Shown here one piece after another: positions 8,945 to 17,282 of a DNA stretch of 64,000 nt. Below the pieces are notes generated by a model. It did not search any database. It was given only the letters and a program-made list of their open reading frames with translations, and was not told where the DNA came from. The position numbers and the translations under genes were made by a program. The DNA comes from Thermotogales bacterium (lineage in GTDB: Bacteria > Thermotogota > Thermotogae > Petrotogales > Kosmotogaceae): NCBI GenBank assembly GCA_003561215.1, contig PWXG01000060.1, positions 1-64,000 of the forward strand. The letters run 5' to 3'. Positions within the stretch are counted from its first letter, which is position 1; the number at the start of each line of letters is the position of its first letter.

Positions 8945-10459
8945 ATGTACGAAGTACTATACAGAAAGCATAGACCGAGGGACTTTGCTGGTATTATCGG
9001 CCAGGAGCATGTCACGATCCCCTTGCAGAAAGCCCTGGAAAAGAGTATCTACTCACATGCATACGTTTTTGCCGGCCCGAGAGGCACCGGCAAGACATCT
9101 ACTGCCAGAGTCCTTGCGAAATACCTGAATTGTCTTTCAGAAGACAAACCTTGCGGAAAGTGTGAATCCTGCACGAGTATCGATCATTCAAGCTACATGG
9201 ATGTTGTCGAGCTGGATGCTGCGTCATACAGGGGAATTGATGAGATAAGGAAGATCCGCGACGGCGCCGGTTATCGTCCCGTAATGGGCAGGACAAAGGT
9301 ATACATTATTGACGAATTCCATATGCTTACGAGGGAAGCATTTAACGCACTGCTGAAGACTCTTGAGGAACCTCCCCAGAATACCGTCTTTATTCTTGCT
9401 ACTACAAACCTCGAAAAGGTTCCTGACACTGTCATCTCCAGATGCCAGGTCTTTCAGTTCAGACCACTTTCGGATGCCGACATAGAGAGCTACCTTACGT
9501 CAGTCACGAAAAAGGAAGGGATCGATCCTTCTTCTGAAGCGTTACATTTGATCGCTCGTCATGCACGCGGCAGCATGCGTGATGCTGTAAACGTTCTGGA
9601 AAGAGTCGCTTCTGTTGCAGATCACATCTCACTCGATGATGTGCACAGGATTCTGGGGCTTGTTCCCAAAGACTCTGTAGAAGAGTACCTGCTCGGGATG
9701 ATCAACGGTGAGTTTGATCTGATCACCAAAGTGAGCGGGACTGTATCACAACATGGTCTTTCATACGATCAGCTGGTCACACAGGCGCTTGACCTTCTCA
9801 AAACTCGTCTTGTTGAAGGCTCTATCAGTCTGAAGAGTGGTGTGCTCGTGGGCACCGCTCTTTGGGAGATATTTCAGGAACTGAGATCTGCCATGGATAA
9901 GAAGAGCGTCTTTGAGGTGCTGAGTATAGTAAAAATGCAGCGTCTGGAGAAATCTCATCCTGTTGGCTTTGCTGAGGCAAAAGAAACTCCTGGAGAAAGC
10001 ACCACTGAGCCAGTCAGGCAGACTCCGATTGCAGAAAAGGAAACTACAGACAAGACAACTTTCTCAAACTGCCTTGATTCGCTTTATCAGAAAAGACAGA
10101 TCTTGCTGTGGAGTGTCTTGAAAATGGCCGATGTTGAAGAGAAAGACAAGTCGGTCTCCCTGCGGTTTTCTCCCGAAGCCCATTTCGCAAGGACCATTTT
10201 TGACGAACAGTTTGAACTGATTCAGTCAATGGTTCTGAAGGAAGTCGGCAAATCGGTTTTGATAGAGAACGAACAGAATAGATCTGCTCGGGTCGTTGAT
10301 GAAAACAAAACGGAAGAGGACACCAGAGAGAAGAAAGAACAGATTCTACAATCTCTACCGGAAAAGCAGCGGGATTATGTCAGGAGGATTGTCCGACTGT
10401 TTGGCGATGATGTAGAATTATCTGTGGACAATGGTGAGGAGGATAAACGTAATGGCTAA
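8945..10459 (+). CDS. dnaX: DNA polymerase III subunit gamma/tau
   Basis: A 504-residue clamp-loader ATPase that loads the sliding clamp at replication forks. Visible: Walker A GPRGTGKT (44-51), four zinc-binding cysteines (63, 70, 73, 76), Walker B YIIDEFHML (DEFH 123-126, where DEVH is usual) and the arginine-finger motif SRC (165-167). The C-terminal ~150 residues are divergent and charged. No X XXY YYZ slippery stretch is evident, so nothing suggests a frameshifted short form. The gene overlaps ybaB by eight bases, the usual bacterial dnaX-ybaB pairing. recR does not follow; gap does. Confidence 0.96.
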   Translation: MYEVLYRKHRPRDFAGIIGQEHVTIPLQKALEKSIYSHAYVFAGPRGTGKTSTARVLAKYLNCLSEDKPCGKCESCTSIDHSSYMDVVELDAASYRGIDEIRKIRDGAGYRPVMGRTKVYIIDEFHMLTREAFNALLKTLEEPPQNTVFILATTNLEKVPDTVISRCQVFQFRPLSDADIESYLTSVTKKEGIDPSSEALHLIARHARGSMRDAVNVLERVASVADHISLDDVHRILGLVPKDSVEEYLLGMINGEFDLITKVSGTVSQHGLSYDQLVTQALDLLKTRLVEGSISLKSGVLVGTALWEIFQELRSAMDKKSVFEVLSIVKMQRLEKSHPVGFAEAKETPGESTTEPVRQTPIAEKETTDKTTFSNCLDSLYQKRQILLWSVLKMADVEEKDKSVSLRFSPEAHFARTIFDEQFELIQSMVLKEVGKSVLIENEQNRSARVVDENKTEEDTREKKEQILQSLPEKQRDYVRRIVRLFGDDVELSVDNGEEDKRNG

Positions 10460-10820
10460 AAGAATTAGAGGACTCGGTGGAAGAAGTATCGGAGGTTCCC
10501 AAAAGAAGTCAGGTCAGATGGGAGAGCTTCTTAAGCAGGCGCAAAAAGCTCAGGAAGAGATGGAAAGCCTTGAAGAAAAATTCAAGGAGCTCACTGTAGA
10601 GGCTAGTGCCGGCGGTGGCGTCGTAAAGGTTCGAGCTACCTGTGATTACAGGATTGAGTCGATTGAGATTGCAGAGGAAATCCATGATGAGGGTCTGGAG
10701 ATAATCCAGGACCTTGTTCTAGCGGCGGTAAATGAAGCTCTTAGTCTTGTGTCTGAAAAGAGAAACGAAGAGACGTCGAAGTTGACCGGTAGCCTCGGAA
10801 TTCCGGATTCAATGTTATAG
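10452..10820 (+). CDS. ybaB: YbaB/EbfC nucleoid-associated protein
   Basis: A 122-residue small DNA-binding protein of the YbaB/EbfC family, which form dimers that coat the nucleoid. The family core is clear (MGELLKQAQKAQEEM, then a beta region with GGGVVKVRATCDYRIESI and a C-terminal helix). A basic, glycine-rich N-terminal segment of about 20 residues precedes the usual family start. The chosen ATG lies inside the end of dnaX with GAGGAGG nine bases upstream, pointing to translational coupling; the earlier in-frame start at 10431 has no ribosome binding site. Confidence 0.93.
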   Translation: MAKRIRGLGGRSIGGSQKKSGQMGELLKQAQKAQEEMESLEEKFKELTVEASAGGGVVKVRATCDYRIESIEIAEEIHDEGLEIIQDLVLAAVNEALSLVSEKRNEETSKLTGSLGIPDSML

Positions 10821-10832
10821 GAGGTGTAGAAG

Positions 10833-11831
10833 ATGGTGAAGATAGGAATCAACGGATTTGGAAGAATCGGAAGGCTTGTTATGCGAGAAATGTTCAGACG
10901 AAAGGAGTTTGACGTTCGGGGCATCAACGACCTTACAGATGCCGAAACGCTAGGCCACCTTTTCAAGTATGACTCTGTTCACGGGAAATATGATGGGACT
11001 GTCGAGACCGGTGACGACTTCATAACAGTTGGCGGCAAGAAGATCAAGGTCTTCTCTGAAAAGAACCCAGAGGCTCTGCCCTGGAAGGATCTGGGCGTCG
11101 ATGTGGTTATAGAAGCCACCGGGGTATTCAGGAGCAAGGAGAAGGTCATGCCCCATATCTCTTCAGGAGGCGCCAGGAAGGTGCTAATAACTGCGCCGGC
11201 CAAAGGAGAGGTTGACTATACGATTGTTCCCGGTGTCAATGATGATGGCCTCAAGGAAGATCATGTGGTCGTCTCAACGGCTTCCTGCACGACAAACTCG
11301 ATCGCGCCGATAATCAAGATTCTTAACGACAAGCTGGGCATTGTCACCGGTTTCCTGACCACGATCCACGCCTACACAAACGATCAGAGAATCCTTGATC
11401 TGCCGCATTCTGATCTCCGTAGAGCACGAGCTGCAGCCGTGAATACAATACCTACTACCACGGGAGCGGCAAAAGCCGTTGGCAAAGTCATCCCGGAACT
11501 CAAAGGCAAACTTGACGGTGTTGCTATGCGTGTTCCGGTTCCAGATGGTTCTATGACAGACCTTACTCTTGTTGTGAAACAGGTGACTACGGTCGAAGAA
11601 GTACACTCAATTATCGAAGAAGCAGCAAACAGCTCACTCAAGGGCATCATTGAGTTCAGCCGGGAACCGCTTGTAAGCAGCGATATTATCGGAACGACCG
11701 AGTCCGGTATTCTCGATTCACTGCTTACATACGTTAGTGGCACTTTTGTTCGGATCTTCTCCTGGTATGACAACGAATATGGCTACAGTTGCAGAGTAGT
11801 CGACGTTGCCAAGAGAATGGCTGAGATGTGA
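10833..11831 (+). CDS. gap: Glyceraldehyde-3-phosphate dehydrogenase, type I
   Basis: A 332-residue NAD-dependent glycolytic dehydrogenase converting glyceraldehyde 3-phosphate to 1,3-bisphosphoglycerate. The Rossmann motif (INGFGRIGRL, 6-15), the catalytic cysteine motif ASCTTNSIAP (Cys152) and the catalytic histidine (TTIHAYT, His179) are intact, and length matches the tetrameric type I enzyme. GGAGGTG lies just before ATG. It is the first gene of gap-pgk-tpi, three consecutive glycolytic steps; a hairpin separates it from pgk. Confidence 0.98.
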   Translation: MVKIGINGFGRIGRLVMREMFRRKEFDVRGINDLTDAETLGHLFKYDSVHGKYDGTVETGDDFITVGGKKIKVFSEKNPEALPWKDLGVDVVIEATGVFRSKEKVMPHISSGGARKVLITAPAKGEVDYTIVPGVNDDGLKEDHVVVSTASCTTNSIAPIIKILNDKLGIVTGFLTTIHAYTNDQRILDLPHSDLRRARAAAVNTIPTTTGAAKAVGKVIPELKGKLDGVAMRVPVPDGSMTDLTLVVKQVTTVEEVHSIIEEAANSSLKGIIEFSREPLVSSDIIGTTESGILDSLLTYVSGTFVRIFSWYDNEYGYSCRVVDVAKRMAEM

Positions 11832-11835
11832 TATG

Positions 11836-11854
11836 AAGGGGCCTGGCCCCTTTT
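11836..11854 (+). terminator. Hairpin between gap and pgk (attenuator-like)
   Basis: AAGGGGCC-T-GGCCCCTT followed by further T residues is a strong GC-rich palindrome five bases after the gap stop. The T-run is short, so it may act as a partial terminator or an mRNA 3' stabiliser that leaves more gap than pgk message. Confidence 0.5.
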
Positions 11855-11879
11855 CAGTATTGGAGGGGAGGAAGTTCAG

Positions 11880-13097
11880 ATGAACAAGATGTCGATAAAG
11901 GACGTGGAGCTGAAGGGCAAGAGAGTTCTCATAAGAGCTGATTTCAATGTGCCGATAGATAGAGAAACAGGCCATGTGTCTGACGATACTCGAATAACAG
12001 CGGCACTTTCTACAATCAACTACATTGTCGAGAATAGGGGAAGAGCGATCCTCACGTCTCATCTGGGAAGGCCCAAGGGTGAACCTGACCCTAAGTATAG
12101 CCTTAGACCTGTGGCCAAAGCCCTGGAGAAGCTTCTCGGGAGGAACGTGGCTTTCGTCGAAGACTGTGTGGGAGAAGGCCCTCAGAGGGTTGTCGAAGCC
12201 ATGCAAGACGGTGATGTGGTGCTGCTGGAGAACGTGCGATTTCACGCCGAAGAGACGAGAAATGACAGCCAATTTGCCCGTGAGCTGGCTTCCCTGGCGG
12301 ACCTTCACGTAAACGACGCTTTCGGTACCGCACACAGGGCACATGCTTCGAATGTCGGTGTTGCCAAGTTCTTGCAGAGCGTTGCGGGGTTTCTCATGGA
12401 GAAGGAAATCGAAATGCTCGGAAAGGCCGTTCACGATCCTGATCATCCATATGTAGTTATACTTGGTGGAGTGAAGGTTTCTGACAAGATCGGAGTCATA
12501 ACAAACCTGCTGGAAAAGGCGGATAAGATTCTCATCGGCGGTGCAATGATGTTCACTTTCCTGAAGGCTATGGGAAAGTCCGTGGGAGATTCGCTCGCTG
12601 AAGAGGACAAACTCGAGCTTAGCAGAAAGATAATGGAGAGTGCAAGGTCAAAGGGTGTTGAGCTGGTTCTTCCGGTCGACACGATAATCGCGCAGGAAAT
12701 CTGTGCAGGAGTAGAAAAGAAGACTGTGACGGTTGACGACGGCATTCCCGAAGGCTGGAAAGGACTCGATATAGGCTCGGAAACGCTAAAACTATTTGCA
12801 GGAAAACTTGAAGGTGCAAAGACAGTCGTGTGGAATGGCCCCATGGGCGTTTTCGAGATTGAAGACTTTGCAGCAGGGACTGAGAAGATCGCAACGATAA
12901 TCGCTTCATTAAGGGACGCCGCCACAATTGTTGGAGGCGGTGACAGTGTTGCGGCCATCAACAAATTCAATCTTGCCAACCAGGTAAGTCACGTTTCTAC
13001 AGGCGGAGGCGCTTCCCTCGAGATGCTCGAAGGTAAAGAGTTACCTGGTATATCCAGTATCTCCAACAAGAATTTCGGAAAAAAAAACGAAGATTGA
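11880..13097 (+). CDS. pgk: Phosphoglycerate kinase
   Basis: A 405-residue monomeric kinase moving phosphate from 1,3-bisphosphoglycerate to ADP. N-terminal substrate-binding segments ([18 protein letters not shown]) and the C-terminal nucleotide-binding motifs ([29 protein letters not shown]) are all present. Strong GGAGGGGAGG precedes ATG. The gene ends in a run of eight A followed by C, GAA, GAT and TGA; the final TGATG contains the tpi start. The zero-frame A AAA AAC is a classical -1 slippery heptamer, and a shift there would continue through tpi without a stop (see 13082). Confidence 0.98.
   Translation: MNKMSIKDVELKGKRVLIRADFNVPIDRETGHVSDDTRITAALSTINYIVENRGRAILTSHLGRPKGEPDPKYSLRPVAKALEKLLGRNVAFVEDCVGEGPQRVVEAMQDGDVVLLENVRFHAEETRNDSQFARELASLADLHVNDAFGTAHRAHASNVGVAKFLQSVAGFLMEKEIEMLGKAVHDPDHPYVVILGGVKVSDKIGVITNLLEKADKILIGGAMMFTFLKAMGKSVGDSLAEEDKLELSRKIMESARSKGVELVLPVDTIIAQEICAGVEKKTVTVDDGIPEGWKGLDIGSETLKLFAGKLEGAKTVVWNGPMGVFEIEDFAAGTEKIATIIASLRDAATIVGGGDSVAAINKFNLANQVSHVSTGGGASLEMLEGKELPGISSISNKNFGKKNED
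13082..13088 (+). promoter_or_regulatory. Putative -1 programmed frameshift site (A AAA AAC)
   Basis: In the pgk frame the codons read AAA AAC at 13083-13088 with A at 13082, giving the classical X XXY YYZ heptamer. After a -1 slip the frame reads CGA AGA TTG ATG and enters tpi. The product would be a fusion of about 657 residues, close to the 70 kDa PGK-TIM fusion described for T. maritima, for which a programmed frameshift has been proposed. I see no strong stimulatory hairpin or upstream Shine-Dalgarno-like element. Confidence 0.6.
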
Positions 13098-13852
13098 TGG
13101 TAGCCGGTAACTGGAAGATGAACAAGACCCCTACAGAGGCCAAATTGTTTGCCGGGAGCATTGCTGATACAATTCCGGCCGAGCTGCTTTCACGTGTAGA
13201 TGTGGTTGTCTGTCCGTCTACTTCGTGTATCGGCTCTGTCACCGAAGTCCTTTACGGAACGGATATCTCTGTGGGTGGTCAGAACATCTTCTACGAGGAT
13301 TCAGGCGCTTATACCGGCGAGACTTCCGGTGAGATGATAAAAGATCTCGGCGCAGATTACACTATCGTCGGACACTCTGAAAGGCGAAAGCTATTCGGAG
13401 AGACTGACGAAGTCGTCAACAAGAAGCTACATTACGCTCTCAGAAAAGATCTTAGACCCATACTCTGTATTGGTGAGACTCTTGAGGAGCGGGAAGAATG
13501 CGAAACAAATATCGTTTTAGAGAGACAGCTCAAAGGGGCTCTTGAGGGAATATCCACAGAGCAGCTCAGAAAGATTGTCATTGCATATGAACCTGTTTGG
13601 GCGATAGGAACTGGCGTGGTTGCTGCACCCGAACAAGCAAACGAAGCCATGGCATTTGTCAGGCACCTGATCGAAACGCTCTACGGTAAGAACCTTGCGG
13701 TAGATTGCCGGATACTCTACGGAGGAAGCATAAAACCAGATAACTTCGACGATCTTGTGAGCCTTGAGAACATTGATGGAGGACTGGTCGGCGGAGCAAG
13801 TCTTGATGAAGGCTTCATTGAGCTTGTCAGGATCGCCGGCAGGCATGCTTGA
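13097..13852 (+). CDS. tpiA: Triosephosphate isomerase
   Basis: A 251-residue TIM-barrel isomerase interconverting dihydroxyacetone phosphate and glyceraldehyde 3-phosphate. Catalytic residues are in place: Lys7 (NWKMN), His93 (VGHSERR) and Glu165 (AYEPVWAIGTG), with the phosphate-binding loop YGGS near the end. Its ATG shares one base with the pgk stop (TGATG) and lies in the -1 frame relative to pgk. There is no separate strong ribosome binding site, so expression probably comes from coupled re-initiation, from a -1 frameshift fusion with PGK, or both. A strong terminator follows. Confidence 0.97.
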   Translation: MVAGNWKMNKTPTEAKLFAGSIADTIPAELLSRVDVVVCPSTSCIGSVTEVLYGTDISVGGQNIFYEDSGAYTGETSGEMIKDLGADYTIVGHSERRKLFGETDEVVNKKLHYALRKDLRPILCIGETLEEREECETNIVLERQLKGALEGISTEQLRKIVIAYEPVWAIGTGVVAAPEQANEAMAFVRHLIETLYGKNLAVDCRILYGGSIKPDNFDDLVSLENIDGGLVGGASLDEGFIELVRIAGRHA

Positions 13853-13869
13853 GTGATTGCCTACTGTTG

Positions 13870-13898
13870 ACGAGCCGCCAACAAGGCGGCTCGTTTTC
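13870..13898 (+). terminator. Rho-independent terminator of gap-pgk-tpi
   Basis: ACGAGCCGCC (13870-13879) and GGCGGCTCGT (13885-13894) form a perfect 10 bp stem with loop AACAA, followed directly by TTT. It closes the glycolytic operon on the plus strand. Confidence 0.85.
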
Positions 13899-13936
13899 TA
13901 TTCTCATCATGTTCTCTTTAGGTTGCTGGAGTGCGC

Positions 13937-15469
13937 TTACATATGTTTGAGAAGCTCCCGGACCTTTTCGGTAGCAAGAAGCTTATCTTGCTCGGAAAGA
14001 GAGACTTCCGTTTCAGAGAAGTCTATGGTTATGCTCTGCTTTGTTTCTACTATCGTTGCCTTCAGATGGATCATTCCGTTAGCATCGTAGGAGAAATCTA
14101 TGCGAAGAGTATGGGGTTCTGACTGCCGCCGCTGAGGAATTCCCGCAATGCGTGCATGTATTCCTGTGTCAATAGCTTCTCCAGCTCGCTGCTTCACATT
14201 TCTGTGCGACTGAAGCACACGTATATTCACCGCACGCTGCTCAGCGCTCAATAGATCGTACTCCACACTCGTTTCAAAAGGCAGTTTGGTGTTGGGCTCG
14301 ATGAGCGGATCGTAGACAAACTCCCATTGATTGCCGATAAGTTCGAGGATCTCCAGCCCAAGCCCATAAGGCGAGATATCGGAGGTTACGACCTCACTTT
14401 CGCCTATTACCAGACCCCTCATGATTGCAGCCTGAAAAGTTCCACCCATGCAGACAGCAAGGTCCGGATCAACAGAGACGCTTATCTTGCCAGGAAAGTA
14501 CTCTTGTAGCATCTGCCTCACTGCCGGAACGTAGGTAGTGCCTCCGACAAGTATCACCCTGTCGATCGCCGATTTCTCGACACTCTTCATGGACAGTGTC
14601 TCTTCAACAACATCACCGGCACGCTCGACCATGTCTCCGATTATCCTGTTCATCTCTTCCCTCGACAAGGATCTGTCAAGAGTCACCGAGCTACCGTCTT
14701 CCCGTTTCCCGACTGCCGGGAGATACAGGTCTTCACTGTCTGCAAAGGAAAGCTTCTCCTTTGCCCGGCGGGCTTCCTTCCTAAGCGCATCGTGTGCTGT
14801 GACCTCGACTCCCCCACCTTCTTGAAGATCCTCTTCAAGATACGAAGCGATGCTATCATCGAAGTCGCTTCCGCCAAGAAAAAGGTCTCCATAACTCGCG
14901 ATTACGTCGACGTTCCTCCCGTCGATATTGAGGACAGTGATGTCAAGCGTTCCGCCGCCCCAGTCAAATACCAGAGCAGTTTCCCTTGATCGACGCTCCA
15001 CAGCCCCAAAGGCAATAGCTGCTGCCGTAGGCTCGTTTATGAGCCTCAACACTCTCAGTCCGGCAATCTCCGCCGCATCCATGGTGGCTCTTCGTGCCGG
15101 TTCGGGGAAATTCGCCGGAACACTTATGACAGCTTCCTCTACGACTATCCCCAGGGACTTCTCTGCAATCGACTTCACTTTTCCAATAATAAGCGCAGCG
15201 ATTTCCTCAGGCCGATAAGTGCGATCACCCAGTTCTACCTCAGCGTCTGTTCCCATAAGCCTTTTAACCTGGGATACGAATCTACCCTCCAGCCCTTCGT
15301 ATTTCAGTGCATCGTTTCCAACGACCAGATCTCCGTTTTCGTCGATTGCAACAGCAGAGGGAATCGTCTTCTTTCCACTGGCAGGATCTTCGATAACCTT
15401 TACCCCTCCAGCTACGAAGGTAGCTACCTCAGAAGTGGATGTGCCAAAATCTATACCGATTGCGTACAC
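13937..15469 (-). CDS. Hsp70-family protein without the C-terminal lid
   Basis: A ~510-residue DnaK relative. The nucleotide-binding domain is complete: phosphate 1 (GIDFGTSTSE), LINEPTAAAIA, phosphate 2 (FDWGGGTLDITV) and adenosine motif (ILVGGTTYVPAVR). A beta-sandwich substrate domain follows, but the alpha-helical lid of ~100 residues is absent (DnaK is usually 600-640). The hydrophobic interdomain linker (DVLLLD in DnaK) is replaced by a polar EVVTSD before ISPYGLGLE. The open frame starts at TTG 15478, only one base after AGGAGG; GTG 15469 has a more normal spacing and is chosen, but is not certain. It follows a membrane-anchored GrpE-like gene by about 28 bases, so the two look like a dedicated pair. 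Confidence 0.85.
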   Translation of the reverse strand: MYAIGIDFGTSTSEVATFVAGGVKVIEDPASGKKTIPSAVAIDENGDLVVGNDALKYEGLEGRFVSQVKRLMGTDAEVELGDRTYRPEEIAALIIGKVKSIAEKSLGIVVEEAVISVPANFPEPARRATMDAAEIAGLRVLRLINEPTAAAIAFGAVERRSRETALVFDWGGGTLDITVLNIDGRNVDVIASYGDLFLGGSDFDDSIASYLEEDLQEGGGVEVTAHDALRKEARRAKEKLSFADSEDLYLPAVGKREDGSSVTLDRSLSREEMNRIIGDMVERAGDVVEETLSMKSVEKSAIDRVILVGGTTYVPAVRQMLQEYFPGKISVSVDPDLAVCMGGTFQAAIMRGLVIGESEVVTSDISPYGLGLEILELIGNQWEFVYDPLIEPNTKLPFETSVEYDLLSAEQRAVNIRVLQSHRNVKQRAGEAIDTGIHARIAGIPQRRQSEPHTLRIDFSYDANGMIHLKATIVETKQSITIDFSETEVSLSEQDKLLATEKVRELLKHM

Positions 15470-15497
15470 CTTTGTCAAACCTCCTGGATTCGTTTCA

Positions 15498-16208
15498 TTA
15501 GGATTTCTTCTTGCCTGTGGCTCTTGAGAGGCGTGAAGCTACAACTATCTCTGCTTCCCTCATGATTCGTTCGCCGAAGCGGTATCCTGGGTTCAGCACC
15601 TCAACAACCGTGCCACGGGGAAAATTGGATTCCTTCTCCCTGATAATCTTAGCAATGTTCATGTCAGGAATCGCTCGTTCTTTCGGGACATAGACTGTGA
15701 GCCCTGCTGCTGCGACCCTTCTACAGAGCGCCTCAAATGAATCGTTCTCTTCCTTGTCACCCTGTCTGGAGATCCTCCAGAGATCGTCCAAAGAGGAAAT
15801 GATCGCATTCAAGAGCGATTCACTGGCATGCTCATGTCTCTGTTTTTCCTCGCTCATTCTTTGCAGAGAATCGCTGAAAAGGCTTTCCGATCTTCTGATC
15901 AGTCTATGAAGAGTTGGAAGATCGCTTTCCAAGAATTTCTGGACCCTCTCGATCTTCTCAATTGCCCTGCTTTCTCCATTGTCCCGGTCGTTGCTTTCTT
16001 CCTGATCAGCTTCGAAATTTTTCACGAGAAGGAACCCGATCGTCATCAACAACAATGCAGAACCTGTAAGCACAATGCTTTCAACCGTCTCGTATTGCGT
16101 GCCGAAAAGAACAAATAGCCCTACCGTGACAATCAGCGACGCTCCTGCCAGCAGTAGTACATACCCCGAAATTGAAAAGACCTTGCGCATCAGTTGCCCT
16201 CTTCTCAT
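15498..16208 (-). CDS. Membrane-anchored GrpE-like nucleotide exchange factor
   Basis: A 236-residue protein with two membrane helices near the N-terminus (about 12-33 and 43-62), a charged helical region (about 66-140) and a C-terminal segment resembling the GrpE beta domain: FPRGTVVEVLNPGYRFGER followed by IMREAEIVVAS matches the GTVVEVLQ.GY...DRVLRPA.V.VA pattern. GrpE proteins release ADP from Hsp70; a membrane-tethered version is unusual. AGGAGG stands five bases before the ATG. It lies immediately upstream of the lid-less Hsp70 gene on the same strand, which supports a functional pair at the inner membrane. The GrpE assignment rests on this motif and the neighbour, not on a search. Confidence 0.72.
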   Translation of the reverse strand: MRRGQLMRKVFSISGYVLLLAGASLIVTVGLFVLFGTQYETVESIVLTGSALLLMTIGFLLVKNFEADQEESNDRDNGESRAIEKIERVQKFLESDLPTLHRLIRRSESLFSDSLQRMSEEKQRHEHASESLLNAIISSLDDLWRISRQGDKEENDSFEALCRRVAAAGLTVYVPKERAIPDMNIAKIIREKESNFPRGTVVEVLNPGYRFGERIMREAEIVVASRLSRATGKKKS

Positions 16209-16337
16209 GGTAACCTCCTAGATGAAACCTCACTGAGCACGCTCTTATTCCGACGATACCTTGATGTTCTAATGTTCAAACTGACCTTGAGTCGGATTTA
16301 TTACCCACAGCACCCATGCTGAATATGGAGGTGCACG

Positions 16338-17282
16338 ATGAACACACTGGCAATAACTATAATCGTCATATTCACAACAACTCTTCTGGTGAGTTACTTC
16401 AAGTCTACAGCAAAGGATCGATGTCTGAAAGACTTCAGATCTTTTCAGACACTGGTGATTCTGAAGAACAACAACTCACTGTGGGGCCGTCTCATAATCG
16501 AAAGCAGTGGTGTTGTTCTAGAATATCCAGAATCATATGACAATGTTACGCATCTCGAGAGGGGTTACATCATCTACAGAGGGGAGTTCTCCATTCTGCA
16601 TGGTCTGTTCAGAATCGTCGACCAGCTCACAGCCGAAGAACTTCGTCTCAGAGAACGAACAAGCCTGGTATTCGAGCGCAGCTGGATTGTCAACATCCGC
16701 AGGGTTCTGAGGAACTTCTTTGCTGCTGTTCGAGATGCGATTGTCGACACCTTCTCGCTATTTCTGGGCCGGATAACCCCCAAGAGTGCTGTGGTAGCTG
16801 GTAACCAGAAGTACGTCAAGTCGGTTGGTGAAAGCTTCATCGACTACGTGGGCAACTCCTACGATTCGATCCTTGAAAGACTGATAGGCAAGAGAGTAAT
16901 AATCGAAGTCTCAAGAGACGGAAAATGGACTGAATATGAAGGTACAATGAGAAACTACACCAAGGATTTTGTCGAAGTGCTTTCAACATATATGCCGATT
17001 AGCTACTCTGTCAAATGCCGTCGAGGAACTATAGAGGCTTTTGGTGTCGTGTTTGAACGGATCGAGGATTCGGTGATTGTCAAGAATTTCAGAAAAGAAT
17101 CGATTTCCCTGTCTCTTGAAAATGCTGAAGCAACACAAATCAAACCTGACTGCGAAAAGAGTATCTCCAGCGCAGAAGAAGCTATTTTCGATATCGAGTA
17201 TGAATGCGAAGTAGATGCCATCTTTCCCAGGTCTGAAGCGATTGTCAGACATCCCACAGCAGAATTCAGAAGGCACAAATGA
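16338..17282 (+). CDS. Membrane-anchored protein of unknown function
   Basis: A 314-residue protein with one N-terminal membrane helix (about 3-19), a region rich in basic and hydrophobic residues (about 100-150) that may associate with the membrane, and a beta-rich segment (GKRVIIEVSRDGKWTEYEGT and onward, about 185-225). GGAGGTG precedes ATG. It is divergent from the GrpE/Hsp70 pair and overlaps the following DHFR-family gene by four bases (ATGA). I do not recognise the family. Divergent orientation may mean shared regulation with the chaperone pair, but that is inference. Confidence 0.72.
   Translation: MNTLAITIIVIFTTTLLVSYFKSTAKDRCLKDFRSFQTLVILKNNNSLWGRLIIESSGVVLEYPESYDNVTHLERGYIIYRGEFSILHGLFRIVDQLTAEELRLRERTSLVFERSWIVNIRRVLRNFFAAVRDAIVDTFSLFLGRITPKSAVVAGNQKYVKSVGESFIDYVGNSYDSILERLIGKRVIIEVSRDGKWTEYEGTMRNYTKDFVEVLSTYMPISYSVKCRRGTIEAFGVVFERIEDSVIVKNFRKESISLSLENAEATQIKPDCEKSISSAEEAIFDIEYECEVDAIFPRSEAIVRHPTAEFRRHK

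Noticed and set aside
8945-10459. Programmed frameshift in dnaX giving a short gamma form, as in E. coli and Thermus
   Set aside because: No A-rich or X XXY YYZ heptamer in the zero frame could be found in the second half of the gene.
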